A DNA stretch of 64,000 nt from positions 62,001 to 126,000 of the forward strand of contig CAVPSA010000009.1 in the NCBI GenBank assembly GCA_963707905.1, read 5' to 3'. Of the stretch, positions 35,097-43,101 are shown piece by piece. How positions within the stretch are numbered: position 1 is the stretch's first letter; each line of letters opens with the position of its first letter. The notes below the pieces were generated by a model that did not search any database, was not told the DNA's origin, and worked only from the letters and a program-made list of their open reading frames with translations. The position numbers and the translations under genes were made by a program. Source of the DNA: DASXKD01 sp963707905 (lineage in GTDB: Bacteria > Actinomycetota > Actinomycetes > Streptosporangiales > Streptosporangiaceae).

Positions 35097-35402
35097 TCAG
35101 TGGTTGGTGGCGATCTGGTGGTAGTCGGTGAAGACGACCGGGCCAGCCACGAGTTCGGGGACGTAGCAGGCCTCGAAGCGGCGGACCGCGTCCGAGGAGC
35201 CGTGCGCCTGGTGGGCGGCCTCGTCGGCGAACTCGAAGAGGTGCACGAACCTGGTCGGGTCGTCCGCTTGCTGCCAGGCGGTATACATCAGGCTGCCCGG
35301 CTCGTTCGCCGCCACGTAGCAGACGAACTCCTCGATCGCGGCCTTGACCTTGTCCACGGCCGAGGCCTTCACCTGGTAGCGGGCGGTCTGGTAGATGGGC
35401 AC
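35097..35402 (-). CDS. Antibiotic biosynthesis monooxygenase (ABM) fold protein
   Basis: 101 residues of the small dimeric ferredoxin-like ABM/YgiN family: YQTARYQVKASAVDKVKAAIEEFV, then EPGSLMYTAWQQADDPTRFVHLFEFADEAAHQAHGSSDAVRRFEA. Members act as cofactor-free monooxygenases or haem/quinol-modifying enzymes. It is divergent from the ArsR/SRPBCC operon and shares the palindrome at 35437-35454, so it may be coregulated. Confidence 0.88.
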   Translation of the reverse strand: MPIYQTARYQVKASAVDKVKAAIEEFVCYVAANEPGSLMYTAWQQADDPTRFVHLFEFADEAAHQAHGSSDAVRRFEACYVPELVAGPVVFTDYHQIATNH

Positions 35403-35436
35403 AGTCGTCTCCTCGGGTCCGGGTCAGCCGCCAACG

Positions 35437-35454
35437 TTCAACACGCATGTTGAA
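35437..35454. promoter_or_regulatory. Operator candidate for the ArsR-type regulator
   Basis: Perfect palindrome TTCAACA-N4-TGTTGAA, an A/T-rich site in very GC-rich surroundings, placed between the divergent ABM and ArsR genes. TTGAATAT follows and a related TTGAATATC recurs over the ArsR start. ArsR repressors bind such imperfect 12-2-12 type sites. Confidence 0.65.
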
Positions 35455-35483
35455 TATCATGTGGGTGGGATAAGGTCAACAAG

Positions 35484-35843
35484 GTGCTTGAATATCTTGA
35501 GGATCAGGCCCTGGACCGCACCTACGCGGCACTCGCCGACCCCACCCGCCGCGCTCTGCTCGTGGCGCTGCGCAGCGGGGACGCCCGCATCACCGACCTG
35601 GCCGCACCGCTGCCGATGACGTTCGCCGGGGTGTCCAGGCACATCGGGGTGCTGGAATCGGCGGGACTGGTCCGGCGCGCGGTCCGGGGGCGTGAGCACT
35701 GGCTGTCGATCCGCCCGGAAGGGCTCTCGGCAGCCGAAGGCTGGCTCCGCGAGCAGACGGCGTTCTGGTCGCAGCGCGCCGACGCACTCGCCGCGCGACT
35801 GGCCGACAAGCGCGCGGGCGGCGGGCAGGAGGGCCGCCGGTGA
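35484..35843 (+). CDS. ArsR family winged-helix repressor
   Basis: 119 residues from GTG 35484. The ArsR/SmtB winged helix is clear: ALDRTYAALADPTRRALLVALRSGDARITDLAAPLPMTFAGVSRHIGVLESAGLVRRAVRGREHWLSI. No cysteine metal site is present, matching the non-metal subgroup that partners SRPBCC/AHSA1 proteins. Its stop overlaps the SRPBCC start by 4 nt (GTGA), so the two are coupled. Likely represses itself and the divergent ABM gene. Confidence 0.92.
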   Translation: MLEYLEDQALDRTYAALADPTRRALLVALRSGDARITDLAAPLPMTFAGVSRHIGVLESAGLVRRAVRGREHWLSIRPEGLSAAEGWLREQTAFWSQRADALAARLADKRAGGGQEGRR

Positions 35844-36355
35844 CCGGGATCCCCGGGACCACCGCCCTGGTCCGCCGCCTGCTGCCCGCCCCACCCGAGG
35901 TCGTCTACGACGAGTGGCTCGACCCGGTGGCGCTCGCGGACTGGATGTGCCCGCGCCCGGCCCGGTGCCGCGGCATCGAGTCGGATCCGCGCGTCGGCGG
36001 GCGGCTGCGGATCGACATCGAGGAGGAGGGCGCGGAGTTCTACGTCACCGGCGAGTACCTGGCGCTGGACCGGCCCAGGCGGCTCAGCTTCACCTGGGCC
36101 TGCTCCACCTGGCCAGATCCCAGCCACAGCAGCGTGGTGACCGTGCTGCTTGAACCGCGAGAGGGCGGCCAGACGCTGATGACCATCCGGCACACGCTGC
36201 TGCCGGCCGGGCTCGCCGATCAGCACGCGCGCGGCTGGGAGGCCATTGCCGGGCAGCTTTCCGCAGAACTATCAGTCACGGCTGCGGACGGTCAGTCGCG
36301 ATACCGATCCCGGCATCCGGCCGGCAGGGACGTAGGTCCCGGTTCGCCGGGATAG
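35840..36355 (+). CDS. SRPBCC/AHSA1 domain protein
   Basis: 171 residues with the START-like helix-grip pattern: RRLLPAPPEVVYDEWLDPVALADWMCP, GGRLRIDIEEEGAEFYVTGEYLALDRPRRLSFTWACSTW, VTVLLEPREGGQTLMTIRHTLLP, HARGWEAIAGQLSAEL. AHSA1-type proteins bind hydrophobic ligands; in ArsR-linked pairs they are thought to act in ligand sensing or stress response. Starts at GTG 35840 overlapping the ArsR stop. Confidence 0.9.
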   Translation: MTGIPGTTALVRRLLPAPPEVVYDEWLDPVALADWMCPRPARCRGIESDPRVGGRLRIDIEEEGAEFYVTGEYLALDRPRRLSFTWACSTWPDPSHSSVVTVLLEPREGGQTLMTIRHTLLPAGLADQHARGWEAIAGQLSAELSVTAADGQSRYRSRHPAGRDVGPGSPG

Positions 36356-36447
36356 GTTCCCCTAACGGGCCTGCGCGTTCCGCCCTGTCATGGACTGGTC
36401 GCCGCTCTCATTGATCCGGCGGTCAACGGCCAACGACTGGAGCGAAC

Positions 36448-38163
36448 ATGACAGATCCGACGCGCAGACGGTTCCTGCAATACGGCATGGCTGCCGGGGC
36501 AGCGCTGTCCGTGCCGGTGGCGGCACGGCAGACCCTGATCCGGTCTTCGCAGGGCTCTCCTGCCCGGTCCGGCCCGAGGCTCAGGAAGTTCGTGCAGCCG
36601 CTGCCGGTGCCCGGCGCGGGCATCGTGGTGGCCACCCCGATCGGCCCGGACCGGTACGCGTTCACCGAGCGGGAGATCCGCCGGCACCTGCACCCCGGCC
36701 TGCCCCCGACGCCGCTGTTCGCTTACGACGACGGATCGGGCCTGGCCGGCCAGGCCGGCTCGTTCGGCATGGCCCTGGTGGCGCAGAGCGGGACACCGCT
36801 GCACGTGAGCTACACCAACGAACTGCCGGAGACCTTCCCGGACTGGATCCCGGTGGACACCCGGCTGACACCGCTTGGCCGGCAGATACGGCCTATGGCC
36901 CACCTGCACGGCGGTTTCGTTGCGGCGGACAGTGACGGCAACCCGACCGAGACGCCGGACGGGTTCGCCCACGGGCAGACGCAGCACGTCTACTACCCCA
37001 ACCCGGTGGAGCAGATGCCCGCCTCACTCCGCTGGTTCCACGACCACGCGATGGGCGCCACCAGGCTCAACGTGTTCGCCGGTCTCGCGGCCGCCTATCT
37101 CATCCGCGACTCGCACGACACCGGCACCGAGCCGAACCCGATCGGGGTGCCCGGCGGGGCCTACGAGATCCCGCTGGTCATCCAGGACCGCCAGATCCAG
37201 CGCGACGGGCGGCTGCACTACCCGGTCAGCGACATCCCGGGGATTACCTGGATCGGCGAGTACTTCGGCGACTACATGCTGGTCAACGGCAAGGTCTGGC
37301 CGTACCTCGACGTCGAGCCGCGGATGTACCGGTTCCGGGTCCTCAACGGGTGCAACGCGCGGATCATGAGCCTGCACTTCGGTGGGCTGCCGCTGTGGCA
37401 GATCGGCGCCGAGGGCGGCCTGTTCGACCAGCCTGTCCAGGTCCGGCAGCTTGTCCTGTCCCCGGCCGAGCGGGCCGACGTCCTCGTCGACTTCCGGGGG
37501 CTGGACGGCCGCACCGTGGAACTGCGCAACCGCACGCCGGCACCTCCTGTTTCGACACCGGCGCCGCCGGTGGACAGCGTGATGCAGATCCGCGTCGGCA
37601 CCCACGTGACCCATCCCGGTCCCAGGTCGGTCCCAGGAAGCCTGCCCGGGCGCCGGCCCCGGCTGCGCCACCCGGTGCGGACCAGGTACATCACCCTCAA
37701 CGAGATCGCCCCGGAGACCGCGGAGTGGTCGCTGAACCTGAACGCCAAGGACTTCGACGAGAAGCCCGTTACCGAGACGCCGAAGGCTGGCACCGTCGAG
37801 GACTGGGTCTGGGTCAACATGACCCCGGATACCCACCCGATGCATGTCCATCTGGTCACCTTTCAGGTGGTGGGCCGGACGCCGTTCAACGTCGCCGCGT
37901 ACCAGAAGGCCCACGGCACCCCGGCCGGGGTGCCCGGAGGGATCAGCCCAGAGCCATACGCGACCGGGCCGATGGAACCGCCGACCCCCGATGAGCGCGG
38001 GTTCAAAGACACCGTCAAGGCCAACCCTGGTTACTTCACCACGATCCGGTCAAAGTTCGACCTCCCCGACGGTGTGACCACGCCGCAAACCTACGTGCAC
38101 CACTGCCACATCGTGGAGCACGAGGACAACCAGATGATGCGGCCGTTCACGGTCATCCCGTGA
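36448..38163 (+). CDS. Multicopper oxidase (CotA/phenoxazinone-synthase-like), Tat-exported
   Basis: 571 residues with a twin-arginine signal (TRRRFLQYGMAAGAALSVPVAA, residues 5-26). The four copper motifs are in order: HLHGG (152-156), HDH (198-200), HPMHVHLVTF (about 466) and HCHIVEHEDNQMM (552-564), giving the T1 Cys-His-Met set and the T2/T3 trinuclear histidines. Such enzymes oxidise phenols, bilirubin or metal ions with reduction of O2 to water; this layout is closest to spore-coat laccase and o-aminophenol oxidase types. Single gene with its own promoter region; followed by an MFS remnant and a strong terminator at 38385. Confidence 0.93.
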   Translation: MTDPTRRRFLQYGMAAGAALSVPVAARQTLIRSSQGSPARSGPRLRKFVQPLPVPGAGIVVATPIGPDRYAFTEREIRRHLHPGLPPTPLFAYDDGSGLAGQAGSFGMALVAQSGTPLHVSYTNELPETFPDWIPVDTRLTPLGRQIRPMAHLHGGFVAADSDGNPTETPDGFAHGQTQHVYYPNPVEQMPASLRWFHDHAMGATRLNVFAGLAAAYLIRDSHDTGTEPNPIGVPGGAYEIPLVIQDRQIQRDGRLHYPVSDIPGITWIGEYFGDYMLVNGKVWPYLDVEPRMYRFRVLNGCNARIMSLHFGGLPLWQIGAEGGLFDQPVQVRQLVLSPAERADVLVDFRGLDGRTVELRNRTPAPPVSTPAPPVDSVMQIRVGTHVTHPGPRSVPGSLPGRRPRLRHPVRTRYITLNEIAPETAEWSLNLNAKDFDEKPVTETPKAGTVEDWVWVNMTPDTHPMHVHLVTFQVVGRTPFNVAAYQKAHGTPAGVPGGISPEPYATGPMEPPTPDERGFKDTVKANPGYFTTIRSKFDLPDGVTTPQTYVHHCHIVEHEDNQMMRPFTVIP

Positions 38164-38361
38164 CACGGTGTCCTCGGCAGCGCACCGGCCAGGGGCACGT
38201 TCGTCTCCGGGATGGTGGTCGCCATGACGGTGAGCGCCGCACTGGTGGCGGCCGCCGCGGCGGCCACGCTGCTGCTGCCGCGCCGGACGGCGGCCCGCCA
38301 TGCGGCCGGCCGGGCAGTGCCCGCTCCGGTCAGGGAACAGGTCACCTCGGCCGCCGACTGA
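38164..38361 (+). pseudogene. C-terminal remnant of an MFS (DHA2-like) transporter, or a small membrane protein
   Basis: In the same frame, immediately after the oxidase stop, the sequence reads GVLGSAPARGTFVSGMVVAMTVSAALVAAAAAATLLLPRR and ends REQVTSAAD at TGA 38359. The last helix followed by LLLPRR is typical of the final transmembrane segment of DHA2 drug exporters. With ATG 38212 as start it would be a 49-residue one-helix protein without a clear ribosome site. A decayed exporter tail is the simpler reading. Confidence 0.45.
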
Positions 38362-38384
38362 CAACCTGCCGCCGCAGGCCAGCG

Positions 38385-38432
38385 ATGGCGCGTATGCCCT
38401 CCGGGATGCTTCCCGGAGGGCATACGCGCCAT
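38385..38432. terminator. Strong bidirectional terminator hairpin
   Basis: A perfect 22-bp stem (38385-38406 with 38411-38432) around the 4-nt loop TGCT. The stem begins ATGGCGCGTATGCCC and is followed by ATATTT. It separates the oxidase region from the downstream TetR gene and is one of the longest perfect hairpins in the window. Confidence 0.9.
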
Positions 38433-38517
38433 ATTTCCGGTAAAACTGCGCGGCTCAAGTTGTGCGATCGGTGCGCTTCATTGACGCTACCTAGGAAGCG
38501 CCGTTGAGGAGGAGCCC

Positions 38518-39148
38518 GTGGCGAACGAGGGTGAGGCGGCCCGCCGTGGCCGTCCCCGCGACGGTGCCGTCGATCAGCGGGTGCTGGCCGTAGCCTGGGA
38601 CCTCTTGCTTGCCGGGGGCTATGCGGGGCTGAACGTGGACGAGGTGGCAGAGCGCGCCGCCGTGGCCAAGACGACGCTGTACCGGCGGTGGCCGACCAAG
38701 GATCATCTCGCCATCGCGGTGGTCACCCGGATGATTCCGTTCGCGCTGGTCCCCGATACCGGCGACCTGTACCGCGACCTGACCGAGTTCGCCGTCGGCA
38801 TAGCCGCGAGCCTGCACCAGTACCGCACGGCGGGCGGGTCCGACGGCGTGTCGGCCGGCCTGGCCGGTGAACTTGTCGCCGCCGCGGGCCGCCATCCGGA
38901 CCTCGGCGACCTGATCCGCACCCTGCACGCGCGGCGGCATGGCATGGCGCTGGCACGGCTACAGCGGGCCAGCCGAACGGGAAGGGCTCCGCCCGGATAT
39001 CGACCACGGCCTCCTGATCGACCAGATATCCGGCCCGATCTACTACCGGGCCCTGATCACCGGGGCGGCCACGGATCGCGGCTACGCCGAACGCCTGGTA
39101 CGGGCCGTGCTCGACGGCGCCCTCATCGTGCAGGTGCCGGCCGGGTGA
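38518..39148 (+). pseudogene. TetR family regulator with a frameshift
   Basis: GTG at 38518 follows GAGGAG. HTH at residues 20-65 (VDQRVLAVAWDLLLAGGYAGLNVDEVAERAAVAKTTLYRRWPTKDHLA) and a TetR-C domain start (DLYRDLTEFAVGIAASLHQYR, ELVAAAGRHPDLGDLIRTLHARRHGMALARLQRA). At about 38960-38975 the coding sense moves to the next frame, which reads EREGLRPDIDHGLLIDQISGPIYYRALITGA and ends at TGA 39146-39148. One base lost there restores a normal 209-residue TetR. Genuine decay or read error cannot be told apart. Confidence 0.8.
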
Positions 39149-39166
39149 CGCGGTACGGCGCCGGCG

Positions 39167-39610
39167 TCATCTGCCGGTCTGGGCCAGGTGCTCGCCAGGT
39201 GCGCCAGGCACCCAGTCCAGTTCCTTCTCGAAATGCACCGTCGTCCCGGCGCGGCCGTTGCCGGTCAGCCGCAGATTGTCGGTCACCGCGTCGATGATCC
39301 TCAGGCCGCGGCCGTGCTCGGCGGTGAGCGGCACGGGCTCGCCGGGCGGGGCGACCGCGACCGCGCCGTCGCCGCCGTTCGCCACCTCGATCACGCACCG
39401 GCCGTCCGTGGCCCGGGCCATCACCTCGTACTCCTGCTCCGCTCCCGCGTGCAGGACGACGTTGGCACACGCCTCGCTGAGGGCAAGGGCGATGTCGGTC
39501 CGGGTATCGGCGGTCACCCCGAGAGTCTCCAGGCAACTGTCGAGAACCTGGCGGCTGATCGGCACGCTAGCGGCGTCGCGTGGCATGAACAGCACCACCT
39601 TGAACTCCAC
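39167..39610 (-). CDS. RsbW-like ATP-binding protein (GHKL serine kinase/anti-sigma)
   Basis: 147 residues from GTG 39610, which has GGGAGG 8 nt upstream. The GHKL ATPase boxes are present: N box DIALALSEACANVVLHA, G1-type GDGAVAVAPPGE region and G2 HGRGLRIIDAVTDNLRL. The opening EFKVVLFMPRDAASVPISRQVLDSCLETLG is the standard HATPase_c_2 beginning. In actinomycetes these single-domain kinases phosphorylate anti-anti-sigma partners or bind sigma factors. No partner (STAS or PP2C) gene lies nearby, so it is an orphan. Confidence 0.88.
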   Translation of the reverse strand: MEFKVVLFMPRDAASVPISRQVLDSCLETLGVTADTRTDIALALSEACANVVLHAGAEQEYEVMARATDGRCVIEVANGGDGAVAVAPPGEPVPLTAEHGRGLRIIDAVTDNLRLTGNGRAGTTVHFEKELDWVPGAPGEHLAQTGR

Positions 39611-39887
39611 GTCCTCCACCTCCCGGCCGCATCTCTGCCATCCGGCACCCGCACTAGCCACTTCCCAGCACAGTAGATCCCTAACTCGCCGGTTCGGCCG
39701 AACCTCGCGGCGCGGCGCGCGGCCGGCCACGCCAGCGCCCGGGACGGGCCGCCGCGATCGCGGGCAAATGTGGTGACAACGACCACGGCGCGGAGAGCCT
39801 GGGTGTGCCCAGGCCCGGCCGCGGTCACGTTCCGGCGGCGTGAAATGCATCGAACCGGATCACGGCCGCCGGGTAGCATCCCCTCTC
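39611..39887. promoter_or_regulatory. Divergent promoter region between the RsbW-like and CocE genes
   Basis: 277 bp without a convincing gene. It carries a perfect 14-bp palindrome GGTTCGGCCGAACC (39691-39704), about 80 bp upstream of the kinase-like gene. At 39873-39878 TAGCAT looks like a -10 element 9 nt before GTG 39888, implying a leaderless CocE transcript. Confidence 0.55.
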
Positions 39888-41513
39888 GTGGCCGACGCTG
39901 AAGTGGTACGCAGGTTCAATGTCCGGGTCCCGCTGCGCGAGGGCATCACGCTGTCGGCGGACCTGGTCCTGCCGGGGAAACTGCCCGCCCCCGTCGTGGT
40001 GGTGCGCACCCCCTACGGCAAGGCCGGGGAGCGGCAGTCGCAGCGCGGCAGCGTGCTGGCCAGGGGCGGTTATGCCTGCATGCATGTTGACGTGCGCGGC
40101 CGCGGCGACTCCGATGGCAGCTTCCAGCCGTACCGCAACGACGGACCCGACGGGGCGGAGGTCATCGCCTGGGCCGCCGCACAGGACTGGTGCACCGGCG
40201 ACGTCGCCACGCTCGGCGGCAGCTATGGCGGCCGGATCCAGTGGCTTACCGCGCTTGAGCGGCCGCCCGCGCTGCGGGCGATGGTGTGCATGGTGACGCC
40301 GAGCGATCCGTTCGTGGAGTGGCCGACCGGGCTGCCCACGCCGATGCACATCAACTGGTTCCGGCTGACCGATGGCCGGATGCCCCAGTTCATCGAGGAT
40401 GTGGACTGGATGGAGGTGTACCAGCACCGCCCGCTGCTGACCATGGACGAGGCGGCCGGGTTCGCGTCACCGCTGTGGCGCGAGGAGTTGCGGCACCGCA
40501 CCCTGGACGAGTGGTGGGAGCCGGTCCGCTACCAGCACCGGATCGCCGAGATCGACGTGCCGGTGCTGCACATCTCCGGCTGGTACGACGACGAGCAGAT
40601 CGGCACCCCGGCCAACTTCGCCGCCATGGTCGCCGCGGGCCGTGCCGGTCAGCGGCTGCTGATGGGCCCGTGGGGGCACGCGGTGAACACAGCGCGGAAA
40701 CTCGGCGAGGTGGACTTCGGCCCGGATGCGCTGATCGACCTTGACGCATACACGCTGGCTTTCCTGGACGAGCACGTGAAGGGCATCGAGCCGGACCCCG
40801 CGCCCGCGCCGGTACGGATCTTCGTGATGGGCGCGAACGAGTGGCGCGACGAGCAGGCCTGGCCACCGGCCGGCCCGCCGTCCACCGTCTTTCACCTGTC
40901 CAGCGGCGGCCACGCCAACAGCCGGTACGGCGACGGCCGGCTGGATCCGGCGGCGGTGACCGACGAGCAGCCCGTGGACGAGTGGACGCACGACCCGGAC
41001 CGGCCGGTCCCGTTCATCACCGACCAGAGCAGCGCGCAGATCGGCGGCCCGGACGACTACCACGGCGTGGAAAGCCGCGGCGACGTGCTGGTGTTCACCA
41101 GCGATCCGCTGACCGAGCCGCTTGAAGTCATCGGGCCGGTCAAGGTCGTCGCGCACGTCGCCACCTCGGCCGCGGACACCGATGTCACGGCCAAGCTGCT
41201 CGACGTGCACCCCGGCGGCTTCGCCCAGCGGCTGTGCGACGGCGTGACCCGGCTGCGCTACCGGGACGGGTTCGGCGCCGAGCAGCCGGTCACTGCCGGC
41301 CAGACCTACGAGGTGGAGATCCGCATGTGGGACACGTGCGTGCGGGTGCCCGCCGGGCACCGGCTGCGGGTCGAGATCGCCTCCTCGGCGTTCCCCAAGT
41401 TCGACGTCAACCTGGGCACCGGCGGCGACATGATCACCGAGACCGAAGGAGTCATCGCCACCAACCGGCTCTGGCACACACCGGCCCACCCGTCCCGGCT
41501 CATCCTGAACTGA
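39888..41513 (+). CDS. CocE/NonD family serine hydrolase (X-Pro dipeptidyl-peptidase-like)
   Basis: 541 residues from GTG 39888 (an upstream GTG at 39840 would add 16). Alpha/beta-hydrolase with nucleophile elbow TLGGSYGGRIQWL (Ser), an N-terminal strand set (VPLREGITLSADLVLPGKLPAPVVVVRTPYG, VDVRGRGDSDGSF), catalytic Asp/His region (VLHISGWYDDEQIGTPANF, LLMGPWGHAVN) and the C-terminal jelly-roll domain (PLTEPLEVIGPVKVVAHVATSAADTDVTAKLLDVHPGG, PAGHRLRVEIASSAFPKFDVN). Family members cleave acyl or peptide bonds such as cocaine esters, glutaryl-7-ACA or X-Pro peptides. The TAGCAT just upstream and lack of a ribosome site suggest leaderless translation. Confidence 0.9.
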   Translation: MADAEVVRRFNVRVPLREGITLSADLVLPGKLPAPVVVVRTPYGKAGERQSQRGSVLARGGYACMHVDVRGRGDSDGSFQPYRNDGPDGAEVIAWAAAQDWCTGDVATLGGSYGGRIQWLTALERPPALRAMVCMVTPSDPFVEWPTGLPTPMHINWFRLTDGRMPQFIEDVDWMEVYQHRPLLTMDEAAGFASPLWREELRHRTLDEWWEPVRYQHRIAEIDVPVLHISGWYDDEQIGTPANFAAMVAAGRAGQRLLMGPWGHAVNTARKLGEVDFGPDALIDLDAYTLAFLDEHVKGIEPDPAPAPVRIFVMGANEWRDEQAWPPAGPPSTVFHLSSGGHANSRYGDGRLDPAAVTDEQPVDEWTHDPDRPVPFITDQSSAQIGGPDDYHGVESRGDVLVFTSDPLTEPLEVIGPVKVVAHVATSAADTDVTAKLLDVHPGGFAQRLCDGVTRLRYRDGFGAEQPVTAGQTYEVEIRMWDTCVRVPAGHRLRVEIASSAFPKFDVNLGTGGDMITETEGVIATNRLWHTPAHPSRLILN

Positions 41514-41818
41514 CGCCGGGCTGGACCAGGCCCGCCTCGTAGGCGGCGACGACGGCCTGCACCCGGTCGCGGCAGCCCAGCTTGGGAGAACAACAGCAGC
41601 GCCGGGAACACGTTGCCGACGCCCTGGCCGGCCAGCCCGCCGAGGATCTCGCCGGTGACGACAGGAACGCCGGACACCACCGCGCCGATCCAGAGCGGCC
41701 GGCCATCGGCGCGGCTGGCCAGGGCGAACAGGGCCACGATGATCGCCAGGCCCGGCTCGAACGGCGGTTGGACCGCCCGGTTGCAGGGCGGCACGCAGAT
41801 CGGCCGGGTGACCAGCAC
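41500..41818 (-). pseudogene. Fused remnant of a two-component system: histidine-kinase membrane part joined to response-regulator tail
   Basis: From 41818 down to about 41582 one minus frame reads like the sensor helices of an actinobacterial NarL-type kinase (PFEPGLAIIVALFALASRADGRPLW, VVSGVPVVTGEILGGLAGQG, NVFPALLLFS). At about 41580-41586 the coding sense passes to another frame, KLGCRDRVQAVVAAYEAGLVQPG, which is the very end of a LuxR-type response regulator HTH (the 'LgcRdRvqaVvlAYesGlv' motif). The phosphoacceptor, ATPase, receiver and most of the HTH are missing. An internal deletion across a kinase-regulator pair explains it. Confidence 0.7.
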
Positions 41819-41842
41819 CGCACTGCGGAAAGAATTGTGGCC

Positions 41843-41884
41843 GTTGGCACTCCACCCACAAACTTTCGTGAGTGGAGTGCCAAC
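41843..41884. repeat. Long inverted repeat beside the two-component remnant
   Basis: Perfect 13-bp arms GTTGGCACTCCAC (41843-41855) and GTGGAGTGCCAAC (41872-41884) around a 16-nt A/T-rich centre. Inner CAC/GTG pairs extend the stem past one mismatch. It sits between the converging end of the ComEA-like gene and the remnant and could be a terminator or an operator. Confidence 0.7.
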
Positions 41885-41908
41885 GACTACAAACGCTCCG
41901 GCCGCGGA

Positions 41909-42571
41909 TCAGTCCGGCGGGAAGACCGCCGTGTCCCGGATCCCGTCGACGGTGGCCGGCGGCAGGTCGAGCAGCACCCCGAGGTCCTCGGCCGAGGAGA
42001 ACCCGCCGGCCTGCTCGCGCTGGCGGACGATCCGGGCGGCCAGGTCGTTGCCGATGCCGGGCAGCCTGGTCAGCGCGGCCGCCGGGCAGTGGTTGACGTC
42101 AACCAGGCCGTAGTCATCCGCGCCGGGGATGTCCGGCCGCCCGACGCCCACCTCGTGGGCCAGCGCGGGCTGGCTGGCCAGCATGTGCCGGCCCGCGGCG
42201 CGGCGCTCGATGCGCGTCCTGGCGGCCGCCACCGCCGGATCCTCGCTGCCCTGGATCCGGCGGACCGCGTCGTCGCTCACCACCAGGGCGTGCACGCCGC
42301 CACCGATCCAGGTGCCCAGCGCCAGCACCGTAGCCACGCCCATCGCGGTGGGGTTCGGGTGATCGGGCCCATCCAGCACCAGAAAGCCGGCCAGCGTGGC
42401 GGCGTACACGGCGGCCCAGGCCAGCCACCGGGGCCGCCGGGCCCGGATGCCGATGTACAGGAAGGCCGCGAACGTGGTGAAGCCGAACGGCACGGTGAGC
42501 AGCAGCCAGGCCTTGCCCCGGAACCTGGAGGCTCCCGCCTGCACCGGTGCGCCATCCCGATACTTCGTCAT
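41909..42571 (-). CDS. Membrane protein with C-terminal ComEA-like helix-hairpin-helix domain
   Basis: 220 residues. N-terminal half holds three membrane helices (KAWLLLTVPFGFTTFAAFLYIGI, LAWAAVYAATLAGFLVL, AMGVATVLALGTWIGGGVHALVV). A linker follows, then at about residues 155-218 a ComEA/HhH fold: VDVNHCPAAALTRLPGIGNDLAARIVRQREQAGGFSSAEDLGVLLDLPPATVDGIRD. This is the DNA- or protein-binding module of ComEA (DNA uptake) and related proteins. Here the membrane helices come first and the HhH is distal, unlike ComEA with a single anchor. The role in DNA uptake is not shown; no comEC is present in the window. Confidence 0.85.
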   Translation of the reverse strand: MTKYRDGAPVQAGASRFRGKAWLLLTVPFGFTTFAAFLYIGIRARRPRWLAWAAVYAATLAGFLVLDGPDHPNPTAMGVATVLALGTWIGGGVHALVVSDDAVRRIQGSEDPAVAAARTRIERRAAGRHMLASQPALAHEVGVGRPDIPGADDYGLVDVNHCPAAALTRLPGIGNDLAARIVRQREQAGGFSSAEDLGVLLDLPPATVDGIRDTAVFPPD

Positions 42572-42673
42572 TCGGTAAGAGTACGAGCCGGATGCAGCGG
42601 CGGCTTGGCGAAGTCGCGCAGCAACTGGTCAAGCAGGGCCACCTGCCGGCCGGGCGGCACCCGGGCCGGGTAG

Positions 42674-42850
42674 AGCACCGCCGTCGCGGACGTGCTTGCC
42701 GACCAGGGGATAAGCGCCCGGCTGCACCGGATCGGCATCCCGGACGAGTACGCGCCGATGGGGCCGCCCACGCACCTGTACCGGCACTACGGCCTTGACG
42801 CGCCGGGGATCCTGGCGCGGATCCGTGCGGTGACCGCAGCGCGGGGTTAG
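42674..42850 (+). pseudogene. C-terminal remnant of a transketolase-family protein
   Basis: An open stretch with no proper start, bounded upstream by TAG at 42671, reads STAVADVLADQGISARL, then HRIGIPDEYAPMGPPTHLYR and HYGLDAPGILARIRAV to TAG 42848. This is the C-terminal domain of transketolase or 1-deoxyxylulose-5-phosphate-synthase-like proteins. The thiamine-diphosphate and central domains are absent from the surrounding DNA. About 58 codons survive without an internal stop, so the truncation may be recent. Confidence 0.7.
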
Positions 42851-43008
42851 CGGGGCTTACGGTGCCGGTGCTCCGGGAACAGCCAGCGTGCCTGGTGCAT
42901 GACCTCCCGCTCGGCCCGCTGGCGGGCGTCGGCGAAGTAGCGCGCCGGGTCGGCGACCATCCGTTCCGGACGGTCGTCGTGGTCCTCGATGGTGATGCTC
43001 ACCGCCAC
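42847..43008 (-). CDS. Small hypothetical protein
   Basis: 53 residues if started at GTG 43008, which has GGAAAGG about 8 nt upstream. The charged sequence (ITIEDHDDRPERMVADPARYFADARQRAEREVMHQARWLF) looks like a real helical protein rather than a chance frame. Starts at 43026 or 43059 are also possible. Its stop overlaps the end of the transketolase remnant by 4 nt. No family recognised. Confidence 0.5.
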   Translation of the reverse strand: MAVSITIEDHDDRPERMVADPARYFADARQRAEREVMHQARWLFPEHRHRKPR

Positions 43009-43101
43009 GTCGGCTGCCTTTCCCACGATCTCAGTGTCAGCCCGGGCCCGCGCAGGCACAACGGCCGACGGTCACTTGTTATGCCCGTTTGGCGCCGGTG
43101 A

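Noticed and set aside
41843..41884. HrcA/CIRCE heat-shock operator
   Set aside because: Arms are similar but the spacer is 22 nt instead of 9, and no groEL, dnaK or hrcA gene follows.
41582..42673. A 363-codon plus-strand frame
   Set aside because: Antisense to the HhH membrane protein and the two-component remnant; composition is low-complexity Arg/Gly/Ala with no recognisable motif.
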